From Sipunculus nudus (taxonomy: Eukaryota; Annelida; Sipuncula; Golfingiida; Sipunculidae), in assembly GCA_026874595.1 (NCBI GenBank), contig CM049312.1, positions 67,176,929-67,240,928 on the forward strand: 64,000 nucleotides of DNA, in the 5' to 3' direction. Position 1 is the first letter of the stretch. Every line of letters starts with the position of its first letter. A program made the translations under genes and the position numbers. The notes below the pieces were generated by a model, which did no database searches, was not told the origin of the DNA, and saw nothing but the letters and a program-made list of their open reading frames with translations. This document shows positions 14,701-29,100 of the stretch, in pieces.

Positions 14701-17700
14701 TTCATAGTGGCACTTGATCTCCTTATCACTTGCTTATGTAATTTCAAAATGAGCAACATGAGTGCATCAACATATAGTGATTAATGATAAGCGTCCATGC
14801 TAGGTTTAGGGTATGGGTAATGGGAGATTAATCGCTGCTAAAATTATCAGTTCATTTTACCTACCGGCTGAAAAAGTACTGTATCACCCTGTGTTAGATA
14901 AAAAAAAAATCTCAAGCACTGAACATATGAAAATAACTGAAGCAATATAGTAAATGACTATTTTTCTGATAAAAATACCTGCAAATAGTGTTACTAAATA
15001 CAGAAGCATGTACTAGATATCTATCAAAACAAAAAAAAATATAATTTCAAATTAAAACAGATGGCTTGCAAAGCTTAGAACATAAGAAGTGACAAGTAAA
15101 GTTGCATAAACTGTTATAGTAATCCACTGCAAGTGTGACATATTGTGATGAATGCTACAAAAAAATTCAAGACATCACCCTCACATCTTCAACTAACAGC
15201 ACATTTGCATTTATGCAGTGTCCTAATATCCATATAATGAACCATAGTGCATGCATTTGGAATAGTGGAAGAAAAAAATATTTCTTTTCATTTCATATTC
15301 TTTTAATTAAAATGAATGTCAACACCTAAATATTTGTTCAAATTATCATTTTATCCATATTTCTTAATGCTTTGATCAAAAAAATGTATTTCAACCTTTT
15401 TAATATTAAACAGGATAATTATAATATACTAAATGAATATGTATGTGTCTTTAAAAAACTGAATCTTCAGGAGGTATAAAATAAAGTCTTGTGAGTACTA
15501 TGTATAGAGTGATTGAGTACTAGGTTCTCTGGGTGAACAATGTGTCATGAATAATTTACAAGCACCAACCATCAGGTAATGTGCACAATACATCATTTAA
15601 ACTCTGTGATTCAATACCAATGATAAAAACAGATCGAGTTGGTGATCACCAACATGCACCAACAGCCTAGTGGCTTTCCCTGTATTGTCAATAATTAAGG
15701 TATGTGGAATATCAATACTTTGTTCCAATTAGAAGACAGCACAGTGATAAACGTTAAAATGGCGTAGATTTATATCATATACAGTACATAAAATGGGTTA
15801 AAAACCATACTGAATTTGTTTATGGAATTCGAATAATGCTGAAAGAATCAAGCCTGTTTTCTCTTATTTCATTCTATGAGTTTACATAGAACTTTTTTAT
15901 ACAAGAGAACCCCACAAACTTGATCATCTTTGAACAAGGATTATTTGCAATCAGGCAGGACATTTGTCTGATTCAGTGTATGAAATATGTTTGCTTCAAT
16001 AATATTTATAAATGTGTTGAATAATTTTCAAAATCTGAGGAAGTCAAAAGTAAAGATATAACCCAATGTAATACAATTTGTTTCATATTTTAAGCTTCAT
16101 AATTCTCAGATGAGTATAAAAGTATTACATTGGATCAAATTTATTAGTTTTACTTTGTATTTGAGAAACATGCACACAGGGTGAAGAGAAACTTCACACA
16201 ACAGCTGAAAGAAGAGTTCTTTACTATATCCCTTATGCCAAAAGCTATTTAGTACTGTTATATTATTTAGTCATTTCAGTGCCTGTCAAAGAAACTGTCA
16301 ATTGTTGATTTCATGTATTAAAATTCCTACCCTTGACATGTCTCCAAGGAAAGAAGCATTTGGACTTGCAGTGATGGAGTTATTGGCACTGTGCCAGGAA
16401 CGTGTTGGTGAACTTTGCCGTACGAGGTCAGAAGCTTTCCCAGGATCCTCTGTTTCCTCTGGTGTATTTTCAGCACCAAACCTGAGGAAAATAAATGAGT
16501 AACCTCTTTACATGAATCTCAGAAAGCAAGCTAAACTACTTAAATATGTTTGTTAACAGTAATATCATTACTTATAATTCACATTACTTATGACAATATT
16601 CAAGTCAAGACTATTTGCATATTCTTTGTATATTTAGCCATAAAATTAGAGTTATAAGAAAGTAATATCATGAAATTAAAAAATTAACCATCTGATTTTA
16701 GGCACTGAAGGCCTAAAATTGATTTAAAATTGACAAAACTTTATTCCAAATTCAATTAATCTTTCCAAAGTATATTTAATAATGCATTGGTGTAAACCCT
16801 GAAGGACATGTACATTACACATATCCACAACTATATGAGAAAAACAATAACATTTGGAGCATTAATATGATAGACAGTATTAAGACATGCATAAAAAACA
16901 TATTTTTTCCAATACTAATCTACATGCAGAGATATATATTGCATATTGTCTAAACATTATGATATCTATCATAATATATATTTTCCAAATAACTAAATAT
17001 GAAGGTTATTCTTATTGTGGCTCTAGGTGGGGTTTCATGATCTAAAATGAAGCACGGACCATTAAACACTCATGGTCTTCTACAATACATCTGGTCTTTC
17101 TTATTCAGCATATCTATCTCAATTTTATCTGAAACATTTCATATTATCATTGGGGAAATATATATCATGACATAATATATTGTGAAACAATCAAGACATT
17201 CACTAGGCATATATTTCTTTTAACTTTGTGTCTTAGAAAATTACAAAATTTAAACAATGCAATGGTATATCTTAAATTAAATAAGTAAAAAAAAATTATA
17301 GACTGAGGTGAAGGAAGCTCATAATCAAATGACATATATCATGGCATGCAATATTAATATCACAGAATGAAACTGGACAAGTTAACAGATCATGCACATA
17401 CACAAGTCATACATTTACAGTATATTAATACTGAAACAATACATCAAAACACAACTTAAACATAGGCTGTGCTAATACAGTATGTAAAAAGTGTAGTTTA
17501 ACATCATATTCATGCTTTATGTACCATTAGGCTGTCACATGACTTTTTTCTCATTAGGATGTCATGGGTACCTGGTGACCTTTAAACAATCTCTGAAGTC
17601 AGCAACCATCAGATATCTGAGTGTAATGATCCACAAGTTTTGCCACTGACAGCATTAAAAAAATGTGCATTTGATCAAATAAGTTCTACTGATGCCCAAT

Positions 17701-20700
17701 CAAATGGTTCCTCAAATGACTACATCAAACTGTAGATTTTCCAGCAAACCTCTTCACAAATGAAAGCACTGTAGCATCCACAAGAGAAGTCTGACAAAAA
17801 TTTGTTGAATACTGTGTGTGACAAATATTTTATCTCACAGAATCTTAATAAAAAATGTCACTGCAAGAGCATTCATATGACATGGTAATGTAAATAATAT
17901 CTGGAACCACATAACTGCATCTCTTGTAAAAATGTGCAAAAGCACTCACTGCTCGCATCGCTGCTTTTGACAGATTCTTTCATCCAGTATTTTGAATGCA
18001 TTCGAGTCTTGAGAAGTCTCTGAAACTTTGGACCTCTGCAGCTTTTGCAGCTTCAGAAAAACAACAACATGATTTATATATTACTCAAAACAAGTCTGTA
18101 CCACAAAATGTTTCATCTATTCACTTGGGCTAATGTCATTACCATTTTTTTTGTCTGTCCTGAGGAATCTGTCACACATTGTCCTGAATGAACTGTGACC
18201 CACATATTTGTGAGAGTCTTAGCAAAACTAGAATACAAAAATAGAATAGAAAAATATATATGGATGAAGCTGTTTAAATTTTTAAAGTATGCTTTGTGCT
18301 GTCAAAGATTTATCTTGTAAGATTCATTACACCTATGTCCATCTTGAACTGTAAAAAACTGCTTTCTGGTGTGTTCACAACTGTATGGAAAATCCCAACG
18401 AGTCTGATTGCTGTCCCCTGGACTGCATCTTTGATCTATAGAATCACCACTATATGAGCTGGCAAAATTGTAGTCTTTGGCAATTTGGCTTAATATCTGG
18501 GGTTCCCTAGACATTAACATAGCATTCTGTACAGGAGCAAAGAAATCAGTGACGATTGAGGCAGCTAACAGATCTTTCTCAGTAGAGGATGATTTTGTGA
18601 CTGGACTGGCACATTTTTCGTCGGGTTCTTTGGATCTGTGCACTGGACTTGCATTTGGTACTCCTTCTATCTTTGCGGAATTTTGATTTGTCAGTTTTTC
18701 CAAAAATTTTTCAAAGTCTTCAAGACAAGAAATGTTAGCCTCAAGTTCAGTCTTGTCAAGATTTAGATGTGACATATCTGACATACCAGAAGAGAAAGCT
18801 TCGACTTCAGCATCTAGGGCTTGATCAGTATCACTGATTGAGGTTCTCTTCATATCAGAGCAAATTTTACTACTGTATGGTGTGCCTTCACTGTTTGCTA
18901 AAAACTTTAAGTCATCAAGACTTTGAAGAAATTCCTGTATAGGAGAGTTCTCCTGTAAACTGAGGTAGTTTTGGTCACTGCTCTGAAGCTGCTGCTGTCG
19001 ATGAAGGCTATTCCTACGTCGCTGTGAAACTGCAGAACTACTACTACAACTCTCATGTTCAGTTCCTGCTAAATTTCTATTCCAGTCCTCTTTTCTGTCT
19101 CCACTATGATTTCTAGTGAAAGTTCCACTGCGTGCAAAGAATCGCTTCTCTTGCGGCCAGTGATCTTGCTGGTTGTCACAAAAGCCATTTTGCACCGGAA
19201 ACATATTATCAAGCACACTGTGACCAGCCTGAACAAATTCAAGAGAATTTCTGACATTGCGCTGTTTTATCTTTTTCATCCTCTCTTCCAAACGCTGTAT
19301 TGTACTGTCAAGTATTGGATTTGATGCATATTTTTTGACCTTTTCCCTGTTCCTGTTTTCCCTTTCATTTATGAAAGGATTTTCTTTTGGTAGATCTTTC
19401 CCAGTGTATTCATTTATGTTCCCATGTTCCAGACTCTCTGAAGTATGCTCCATCTGTTCAAAAGGAAAATTCTGATTGAACTTGTTTTTGTTTTTATGAA
19501 TATTCAATTTAACTGGAAACAAGTTCCTCTCAGTTTTGTGGGGAGCATTGTAATTGAAAACAGTCTTATTGGGAGTTTCACAAAAGTTGTGCCCAGTCAT
19601 CCCCGACAAACAAAAATTTTCAGTTTGACAATGTTTTGATGCTGACAACATTTTGCTTGTCTGCACCACGGAGTTCATTAGGTACACTGGGTCAAAATCC
19701 TCATGACTACTGCCAGAGAGTGACAGATTTCCAACAGGATATGTTTGTGTCTCTGCATCTTGTTTCAAATGTGGTTCTGTTTGAACATCTACACTGGTAA
19801 AGCAATATTTTGGTTCTGGGCATAAATCAGCTTCAAACTGTACTCCCTGGTCCATAACTAAAACCATATCAGCTTCCTCTAAGGGTGGGTCTGTGGCAAA
19901 AAATTTTGAACTCCTTGGCCAGAAAAACAAGGGTGAAAAAGCACCGTCATCTTTCTGAATGGCCATTTCGGCAACTTCTGGTGTCAAGCGAGGGGAAACT
20001 TTGCTGCGACAATCGGATGCTGAATCATATGCAGATTCACCATTCTCAACTGTTGCATAATTAGGTTCAAGGTGCTTGTGAATTTCAGCATTCTGGTCCA
20101 CTGCCAGGTTTGTTTCATATTCCTCCATGTTATCCTGTTTCTGACTTTCATCTTCATCCTCATGAATTGCGTGAACACTTCCATCGTTAGCAATCATACT
20201 TAGTGCCGGAGAGTGCACATCTTCCTTGGAAACATCAGAACCAGGGTCAGATTCATAAGCTGCTTGATTTGAACCAGCAGGTACCTGTTTTGTACAAAGA
20301 GAGTGTTTAGGATCTTGAGCAGCTGGCTTCTCATTAATCCCTTCATCATCCAAGATGTCATTCTGGTTGTCCAGCTGGTCCACTTCTATAACAGTGATGG
20401 GAGAGACTGGTGTAGGTGAGCCTTCGAGGAACAATCTTGGAGAATGCATGGGAGGGCACAACAGTAAACTGTTTGAGCCTACTTGTATACCTTGCTTAAT
20501 AACTGGACTCTCAGCATCTTCAACATCACTCAAAACATGTGACAACAAGGCAGGGACTACATTATTGAGTAAATCTTTCTTTCGCACAGCTGAAGTTCTT
20601 TCCATAATTTCAGCCACCTCAAGGCTTGAAGAGGACTGTGATTTGAGTGATACTGGTTTTGATGCACTGATTACAATTTCAGGCACCACAGTGTTTGACA

Positions 20701-23092
20701 ATAAAGCATCTACAGGTGACTTACATATAATCATTCCTCCATCTGATGTTTCAGTGCTTGTTTCAGATACAGGAGTCTCTCTAGAATGTACTTTATTCTC
20801 TGCATCAGCCAGAGTTCCATCAACATTGATTTTTGGCTGAGGCAGCTCTGAAATATTTTGAACTTCGTGGTCAGCCTCAATGTCGGAGCAGTCTATGCTG
20901 GTTGAACCACTGTTTGTTGCAGGCGCAGAGCTGCTTACACTGCATTGTTTGCTTGATTTTGGAGATTCTAACTCCCTGCTTGATGCAGATGACAAATTGC
21001 GCTCACGGATAGCAGCCAATCCTGGATTTTTCTTAACATTGCTTTTACTAATTTTGCCTTCTTCCTCTTCATTTAATGTTTCTAAGCACAAAGGCAAGGA
21101 TTTTTGCCGAGCACTTGCAAATTGCCGTCGTCTTCGATCTTTTAAGGCATCATTACTGATCTGTAATAAACTGGCTTGTTTTTGTAAAACATGTCGCAAT
21201 TGATCTAAACTGTCCTGCTTTTCCATAAACAGGTTTTGGCTGTCTTTCACACTGTGAGACTGCTTACTGTTTTCTAACTCATGGTCTTGGTGATATGTCA
21301 AAATTGTAGCAGCCCTCTTGAAATGTGATCGACGTGAATTTAACTTTCGGCGACTGTTTTTTTCAAAGTGATGCACACTTTCCATTGTATTACTCCTCTG
21401 TGGAGTTGTTGTTCCAGAGACCTGTGAACTTCCTGGAGTCTCCTGATTCAAGAGCTCATACATTTCATTGATCTCTGCAAAGTCTTGTTGATGTAATTCT
21501 TGTAATTTCTCTGCTCTGGACTTCATGATTTTATCAAACCAATCCTTTGCAAAACGTTCTGGTAGGAAACTATCCCTACCACCAAAACCTAGATTCATCA
21601 GAATATCTTCCGCAGTGGCGTTCTGATATATAAACTGTTCACTGCTTGGGGAGGATGATGAATTAAAGGAACTGGAACTATCCAGACTTATTTGACGTGA
21701 CATGTTAGAGAGAGAGGTTCCAGAAGATCGTGATGCACGCCGCATCCTTACATAATACTCATACTCACTTTCAAAAGGATATCGACCAGGCACATCACTG
21801 ACAGAAGTAGAACTGTAACTAGAGGACATAGATTCACTAGTGCTTGGGCGTGAAACAGCTCTTGAATGTTGTTTATATTCCATTAACTGATCATATATAC
21901 TTCGTCCAGGTTTTCCTGATCTGGGTTCCACATCAACCAGAAGGTCTGCTTCTTGTTGCTTTCTAGAGAAAGACATCGCAGCAAATGGTAATTCATCACT
22001 ATCCTCTGAAACAACTAGATCCCGACTTTTACCTCGCTGGAAAAATCTTTTACGTGATTCTTCATGTGCACTTTTGTCCAGAGATGTGCGGGAATGTGAA
22101 TGTCTGCTAGAATCCGAAAAAGCATGCTCCATATCCAGTGCATGATGACCACCAAGGTCAAGACTCTCAACCTCATCAAATGTTGAGAGACTCCCACTGC
22201 CAGACTGTGATGTTCCAACAGAAACACGGTCAACAGAAACTTGCCGGTGGGGTTGACGCCTGGATGGCCCAGGACACCATTCCTTGCTTCCATCCATTAC
22301 ACTGCTGCTTTGAAGGGAAGAATTATTCTGAGGAAACTCAGTAGATGATGACTTTGAAAGTTCCAGAGAGGACGATTTAGAGAATTCCAAGCTTTCTACT
22401 TCTTCAAAGGTTGATGTTGATGATTGGTTGCTTTTGGGCCGGGAGACCTGAGGGTTTTTTGGATCTTCCCACAAAGGGGGTGGTGGATCAAACCCCCTCG
22501 CAGCACGTCGATCAAATCGATACCTGCAGAATAAAAGAAAACATTTTAGAACCTTTTCAACCAGTAAAACTGTTCCTCATTTCTGGTCCTAATAGTCAAT
22601 TATTGAGGTCTTTAAGAGAAATTTCTTCTCAGACTATTGAGAAGTCTAAGAGATTGTTAACACATCTAATTTAGTTATGATGGTCAGGGAAGGGGTTATG
22701 TGGGTGTTGGCTGTATGTTTTTTTAACTTTTCTAACATGCAAAAATCTCTGACGGATGTCTTGCCACAAAGGTGAAACTTCTTTCCCCCCTTCCCCCCTA
22801 AAAAAATGTTAACTGGGCATTAAGTTACTCTGGAAAACATGATCTTTACAAAAAAAATAAATTTATTGGACTATGAGCAACCATGGAAAACACGATCTTG
22901 TAGTGCCTACAATGCTTGTGTGTGTATGGGGTCAGTATAAGAATGAAAGGACTTAACAAACTTAGAAAGTTATGGGTAAAGTTTGAAATGTGATATTACA
23001 GTCAAATCAAATGAGTTTATTATCCTTCTCATAAAAAGATCTAAAGGTAAAAACTTGGCAAGTAAAACCTAAATCTCCCTGAGTTCCCATTT

Positions 23093-23146
<54 letters not shown>

Positions 23147-26100
23147 GTCTCACAAAAACTCAATAGTTCTTCTTTCCTCTGTGAAAAAAAATGCAACAAC
23201 AGAAAAAATGACTTCCATATTGTGTCTGTTATTTAAGTGGCTTATAGTGGTTGATGAGTTCTTTTCTATATTTATGTTTGGATAAAACATTTTCCTGGCT
23301 GCATGGACCTTTCAAGGTCCCCCCCCCCCCCCCAACCCAATCTTGAGTGCGAAACCATTGATTTCAAAATGTTTCTTTTTCCTTCTGTGATTTTCTGTTT
23401 GCTCTAGAAATCCAATATGGCTGAATTTCTTAGTCATAAGTACCGGTAACAGATCTGCTCCTGATATTTATTATTTTTACCTTAACATTCCCAAGGTCAT
23501 TCACTCAAACGCCAATAACCCTTAATCTGTCAGTTGTGTGCTTCCAATAATTTCTTAGTGATCACATACATCTAGAGTTCAAGTTAAAGTCATGATTTAA
23601 TAAGAAGCTCACAAAATTGTTAAATCCGTTATCTGTTCTAACAATACCTCCTTGACAGCTTTGCCATAGAAAATAATATTACTGAATTAATCAGACAATA
23701 TCTGTTAACATAATAATTTACCTCTGGCTGGATGATCATGGTGTATTTATTTTTTAGTAACATACCAAAATCAACAGTGGCATGTAACCATAGTGATTCA
23801 AACAAACCTGTCATAACCATAAGAAAGCAAACGAGGGAATGGCCTGACACTGCAGTTCTGTCAAAAAAGGAACCAGATTTAAGGATTTCATGCTGCCGAA
23901 ATTTTGCACCAAGACCCGTCATGTTGTTTGTCATACCTTAAATAAGTTCAAGGCTGGATTAATTTGACATATCTGCATAATACCACTAAACATAAGCATA
24001 AAGTATGTAAAAAAACAGACCTTAAGTCAGCAGAGCATGCAACTTTAACTGACCTCTTAGATACTGAAAAATATATATATCACTTAAGTAATAAGTTATC
24101 TGAGTTAATATGAACTATGCCGTACAATATATATAATATGAATTGTACAAACAGTTATTATAACTAATCAATGCACTCTTCATGGCTCAGATGATGGTGT
24201 TCTAGTCTGTAAGGATGGCGGAAACCAGAGTACCCTGAGAAAACCATCAGACTTGGAAGGGCCATTACAACCCACTTTCATAGCCGCACAGTAGGGAATT
24301 AACAAACCCGGAATGCCAGCGAGGAGAGCAAAGCGTTTTACCCATCAACTGTCCAGGCCCCCACATGTAGATTATAAATGGCAAGATAACTGATTGCCAA
24401 ACTATAATGTTCCTTTTTTGATAAACTCACAATTTAATCTCTACATTTGTTTAAAGTCCTGACTGAAGTAATACTGTGGCTGACTTTATTAGGTTAAAAT
24501 TTTGCGATTTCATTTTTTTTATATTTAGTTGTTTTCTATTTCTAGATTTCAACAAACAATAACCTACAGAGAGAATATTCTTTATTATATAAATTAAATA
24601 TATTCAACAAGATTTGTTTAAAATTTGTGAAAAATTGTAACAACTGATCAGAAAAGTGAACATCCTATGAGTAGGAATTACTTTTCAATTATTTGCAGAT
24701 AATTTGAAAACTCTGACATCATTTATAATTGCAACCAATGTTATTTCATCTTGACTCAGACAATGTAGCCTCTTTGTCACAAATTTATTTTGAAAATAAA
24801 ATTATTGTGGACATCACAAATTTAGAACCCTCAAGAACAAAAAGACAACAACAGTATACAACATGTCTTCAACAGATACAAAATCCAAATGTTCAGCAGT
24901 ATATGGGATAGGAGATAATTATACAATTAACAGTCCACATTCAGCAGCATTGATCAATCAGAAAATCCTGCTAGTTTACCTGGTGGTATTCATTATCACG
25001 CACACTTGTTTACTTCTGCTCAAATTTCTATATGTTATACAGACAGAGGATCAAGACAGTTGGGAAACATACAGTATAGTCATGGCATACAACTCCATGG
25101 GTAATCATTTAGTGATGGGCATCATCACCATGGCAACACAGTGACTGGTGAACAATTTCCTGTCATATGGTTTAACCCAGCCATGTTTCATCTCTTATTC
25201 AATCGCCTCATTTGGCAATTGTCAATTCCTCCAATATTTTATAGAAAGAAAACTTAAATAGAGTTTCATATCGGTGATGATACATCATTCGTTTTAATTC
25301 TTCTTTCGGGCGAGACTATTTCAGATTTATTATGCCCCTCCCCCTTTCCAGTGGAGACATGTTTTCAGTGCCATTGTCTGTCATTGTCTGTCATCTGTAG
25401 GATATCTTTTGAATGTGATAACTTTTGAAGGGCTGCATATTTTCCTCCAAAATTTAAAAACACAAATTGTTCCTACCAAAATCTCTGACAAGTTAAAAAA
25501 AACTGATGGCCTTGACCTTCACCTTCAAGGTCAAATCCTCTGAAATGTAAAATTTTTTTGTACCCTATAACTTTTGAAGGATTTCACATATATTTGACAT
25601 ATATCTGGGTTTTTTTTAAAAAGCCATTCTAGTTGTCTTGTCAATCAATTTAGATGACATAGCAGAATTCTCTCTTTCTCCCCCCCCCCCCCCTCTATCT
25701 TTTTCTCCCTCTCTCTCTCTTTCTATTTCTTTCTCTCTTTTGTTGTATCAATTTATCTACCTCTCACACCTCATCATTTGAGTCTGCGTTCCATTTCAGT
25801 AATGAAAGATGAGACAGATAAGTTACTGAGCATCATTTAGTATACAAATCTTAACGTCAGCTATAAGATGACTCATGGGGCTGTCACATAATGCATGACC
25901 ACGCAACCCCTGCAGGCTTTTGAGACTGAACATAAAGGTGCCTGCAATATACCTACGATCCTTTACAAATCCTTGTATAATGGCTTATGTAACAAGCTTG
26001 TCACAGCTAATTATTTCTGTCAGGCATTTAAGCCTCATGAGTGGTTTCATAGTTCTACATATACAAGAGGAGTATGTGTGTGCTCCTCTTGTACAAGTTT

Positions 26101-29100
26101 CAATGTCTTCTCAGCCTCCAAGATAAATCAGCTGTATTAATATGGCTAAAGGGAGTTGGTACTTTAACATGTTTAGGCAAACAAGACTTACTCATACAAC
26201 CAGAAAGAGTTTAATTCCTTTTATAGAATAAAAGAAAAGGAACATAATTACAATGATAAAATTAACTCTTCTATATATATATACCAATCTGTGGAACTGA
26301 ATGCATTGCGAAATATATAATTTTGGAAGATCACCTGATTGGTGCAGAGGTGTAGTATGTCTGTGTGTCAGATGCAAGTAATATGTTGTTTTCACCCACA
26401 GCAGCATCTCAAGATCAGCTACATTACGGCTCGTACAAATGCACTTGGAAACTATGAAATAGCCATTAAAAATGATGATGTATTATACTGAAGCCAATCA
26501 TCCTCATGCAAAACCATGTATTTTTTTAAAGATTTTTTGGTGGAGGTAACCGCCTCCATTTTTTAATGCTTTGCTTAACTAAAGTATATGTACATCTGCA
26601 GAGTTCGGTTCTGGTTTCGGACTACTTGACAGGGGCTTATATCCGATTTTTCCTGGCATCAATCAGGTACGGTATACCACTCATGCAGGCCCTGGGTGTG
26701 TGTCATCCCCATGACTGGATCATATCACCCGAGGAACTCCCAAAAGGCACACTCCTTTGTGGGTGCAACAAGTCTGATGGGCATAGTCTCCCCATTAAGT
26801 CTGCAGAACGCTCACCCTGGGTGGGGGCCGACCATGAAAAATCTCACCGCCTGGCCTGAGATTCAAATTCACGATCTCCAGTTTTGGAGTCCTGCGCTCT
26901 ACCCCTGAGCCACAGAAGCAAGTCTTCCACAGAAGCAAAACCAGGTTATGAAAAAAGCATTCAGCTAGGGTGAACTGTCATGACTAATATTTTAGATACA
27001 AGGTTTACTAGTGGATATGAACTAAATAAGACCACCCTTGTGTGAACCTAAAGTGTCCACACTGACCTGTCTTATAAGACTACCTGTGAAAGCCACTTTT
27101 GGCCAGTCCCATGGGTTGTTTTATTTCACAGATTTCCTTCTAACTATACAAATGTGAAACATTATGATAATAATTGAAAATAAATAGTACAAAATACAAT
27201 CAAATATGGTCCAGACAATATATTATATGTTGTATGACATCCCTCTCATTTTCAACACTGTCTGTTTTGATCCTGCAAATTTACCCTTTTATTAAGTCTG
27301 CCATTTTTGCCCCTTAAATTTTTATCTCTGTTGATTATTACTCTGCCACTTTCATACATTTTTACCTTTATTATTTTGACCTCTGCTGTTCTGACCTCAG
27401 GTACCCCAGGTACTTTACTCCTGCCATTTATTTCTGCTATATTATACCCTGCCAATTATTCCTGCCATTTTTACCTGCTATTTTTTATACTCTACTATTC
27501 TTACCTCATAATCTTTATCTCTTCCATTTTCACAAATATTTTTTTCTTATTTAGAAAATGGCAAGGGGGGGGGGGGGGGGGTGGTGGTTCATACTGGGTA
27601 TGTCGGACATTTGAGGAAATTACTGGCCAATGGGTTTGGGTTGGGGTGGGGGGGGGGGTGTCAATCGTAACTCTTATATATCTTAAATGAGTGAAACATT
27701 TTGAACAAACCTAGCTTGCATGATTTCAACTAATTTAGCAAGTTTCCAATAATAAAGCATTTACAAATCCTGAAAAATGGGACAAGGGATGCAAAAAATT
27801 TTCACAGATTTTAATTGTTCCTTAATTAAAGCAAATTATATTTGTTCATAACTGGCCTACTAGATTACCAGGCATATATGAACCAAAACTGACATTTATG
27901 AAAAATACCTCGTATACTAGAAGATTTAATATAAAGCAAATTACTGTAAAGTTCCAAGAATACCAAGGACTGTACTCAATCTGACTATTAAGCTACTGGT
28001 AATTGAAACTTGTGAAAACTAGCAGGTAACTCACCAATCTAATTCTTCAATTGGTAATTCAAGTTCCTGCATATCTGCTAAACAATTCATGGCTGGGAAA
28101 ATGCATGCATTCATCACAGCAACACAAGCAGGAATGACATATTATACCAAGAAATGACTGGTCTGTTTTAATATATCTGTCATTCTGCAACTGTACATGG
28201 TTGTGTACAATGTTTATATGTCAGCAATGTTTAATTCATGATTCCGGAGCTAACCGTGCTTCCCTTGTCATGAATAAGTCATAGTCATGGTGACAAAAAT
28301 CAGTATGGAACATGTCAGACGCTACAGTAACTTGATAAAAGGAATATAATGTCTGTACATATTAAAGTTAACTACTCACCCTCATTTGTCCTTCATACAT
28401 GTGACAGAATTTCTGTTAAGGCCATGCTCCCTCTAACTGCACACTGATATAACCCGACTGAAGGGCTCTCCTAAAAATCAATATTATTTGCCAGGTTCCA
28501 ACTGCCCTGCCCATGTCGTTAACCATAACAAGCGGCATGCAACTCCTTCATCAGGGAAATCACTACTTCAGTGCATGGAGAGATGTCTTGGTAGGAGGAC
28601 CCAATCTTGTTTACCCAATCAGCTGGCATGTTACTTTTTGGTTTCACATTTAAAATTTAAAAATTTTTATGTCATAATTTTTAATGATTACAAATGGGAT
28701 TAAAGTTTTTGAAGAACCGTATAAATGGCACATGAAATTTTAATAATCTAGTATGTACTTTCATGAACACAAAATATATATATATCATTTTGAAATTTTT
28801 TTTTTATTTTAACTTAAAATCTAATTTAAAGCAGTGCTTTTCTTTGGAAATTATTGAGTATTAACATGAACCTGATTTTCTTTCCTATCTAATTTTAAAG
28901 TTCAGAATTAACACTAGCTAGGAAACCAACACAGAAAAAAACATTTAATATGCCTTAGCTAGGCTTGATTTTATCAAGTATGATTCTCTCATGTGTTTGA
29001 TTAATCTGATACTGGCATATATTTCCAGCAATGTTTCTTGTAGCTGAATAATTTAGATATCTAATGTTTATTGTCTACTTTGACATCCTTCTTGCATATT

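Noticed and set aside
18302-18332. End of the ITPRID protein at the in-frame stop at 18302
   Set aside because: The frame to the stop exists, but a usable donor at 18333 and five or more phase-compatible downstream exons make read-through splicing more likely. It could still be a short isoform using an unspliced end.
20355-21203. Plus-strand frames of 107-161 codons opposite the giant exon
   Set aside because: They are antisense shadows of the Ser-rich coding sequence, without splice sites or recognisable protein.
22474-22474. Start of the long frame at 22474
   Set aside because: The codon is TTG, and coding sequence continues upstream to a clear acceptor at 22523 that joins exon 2 in phase.
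27307-27690. 127-codon plus-strand frame
   Set aside because: Built from a degenerate 15-bp repeat and poly-G; low complexity.
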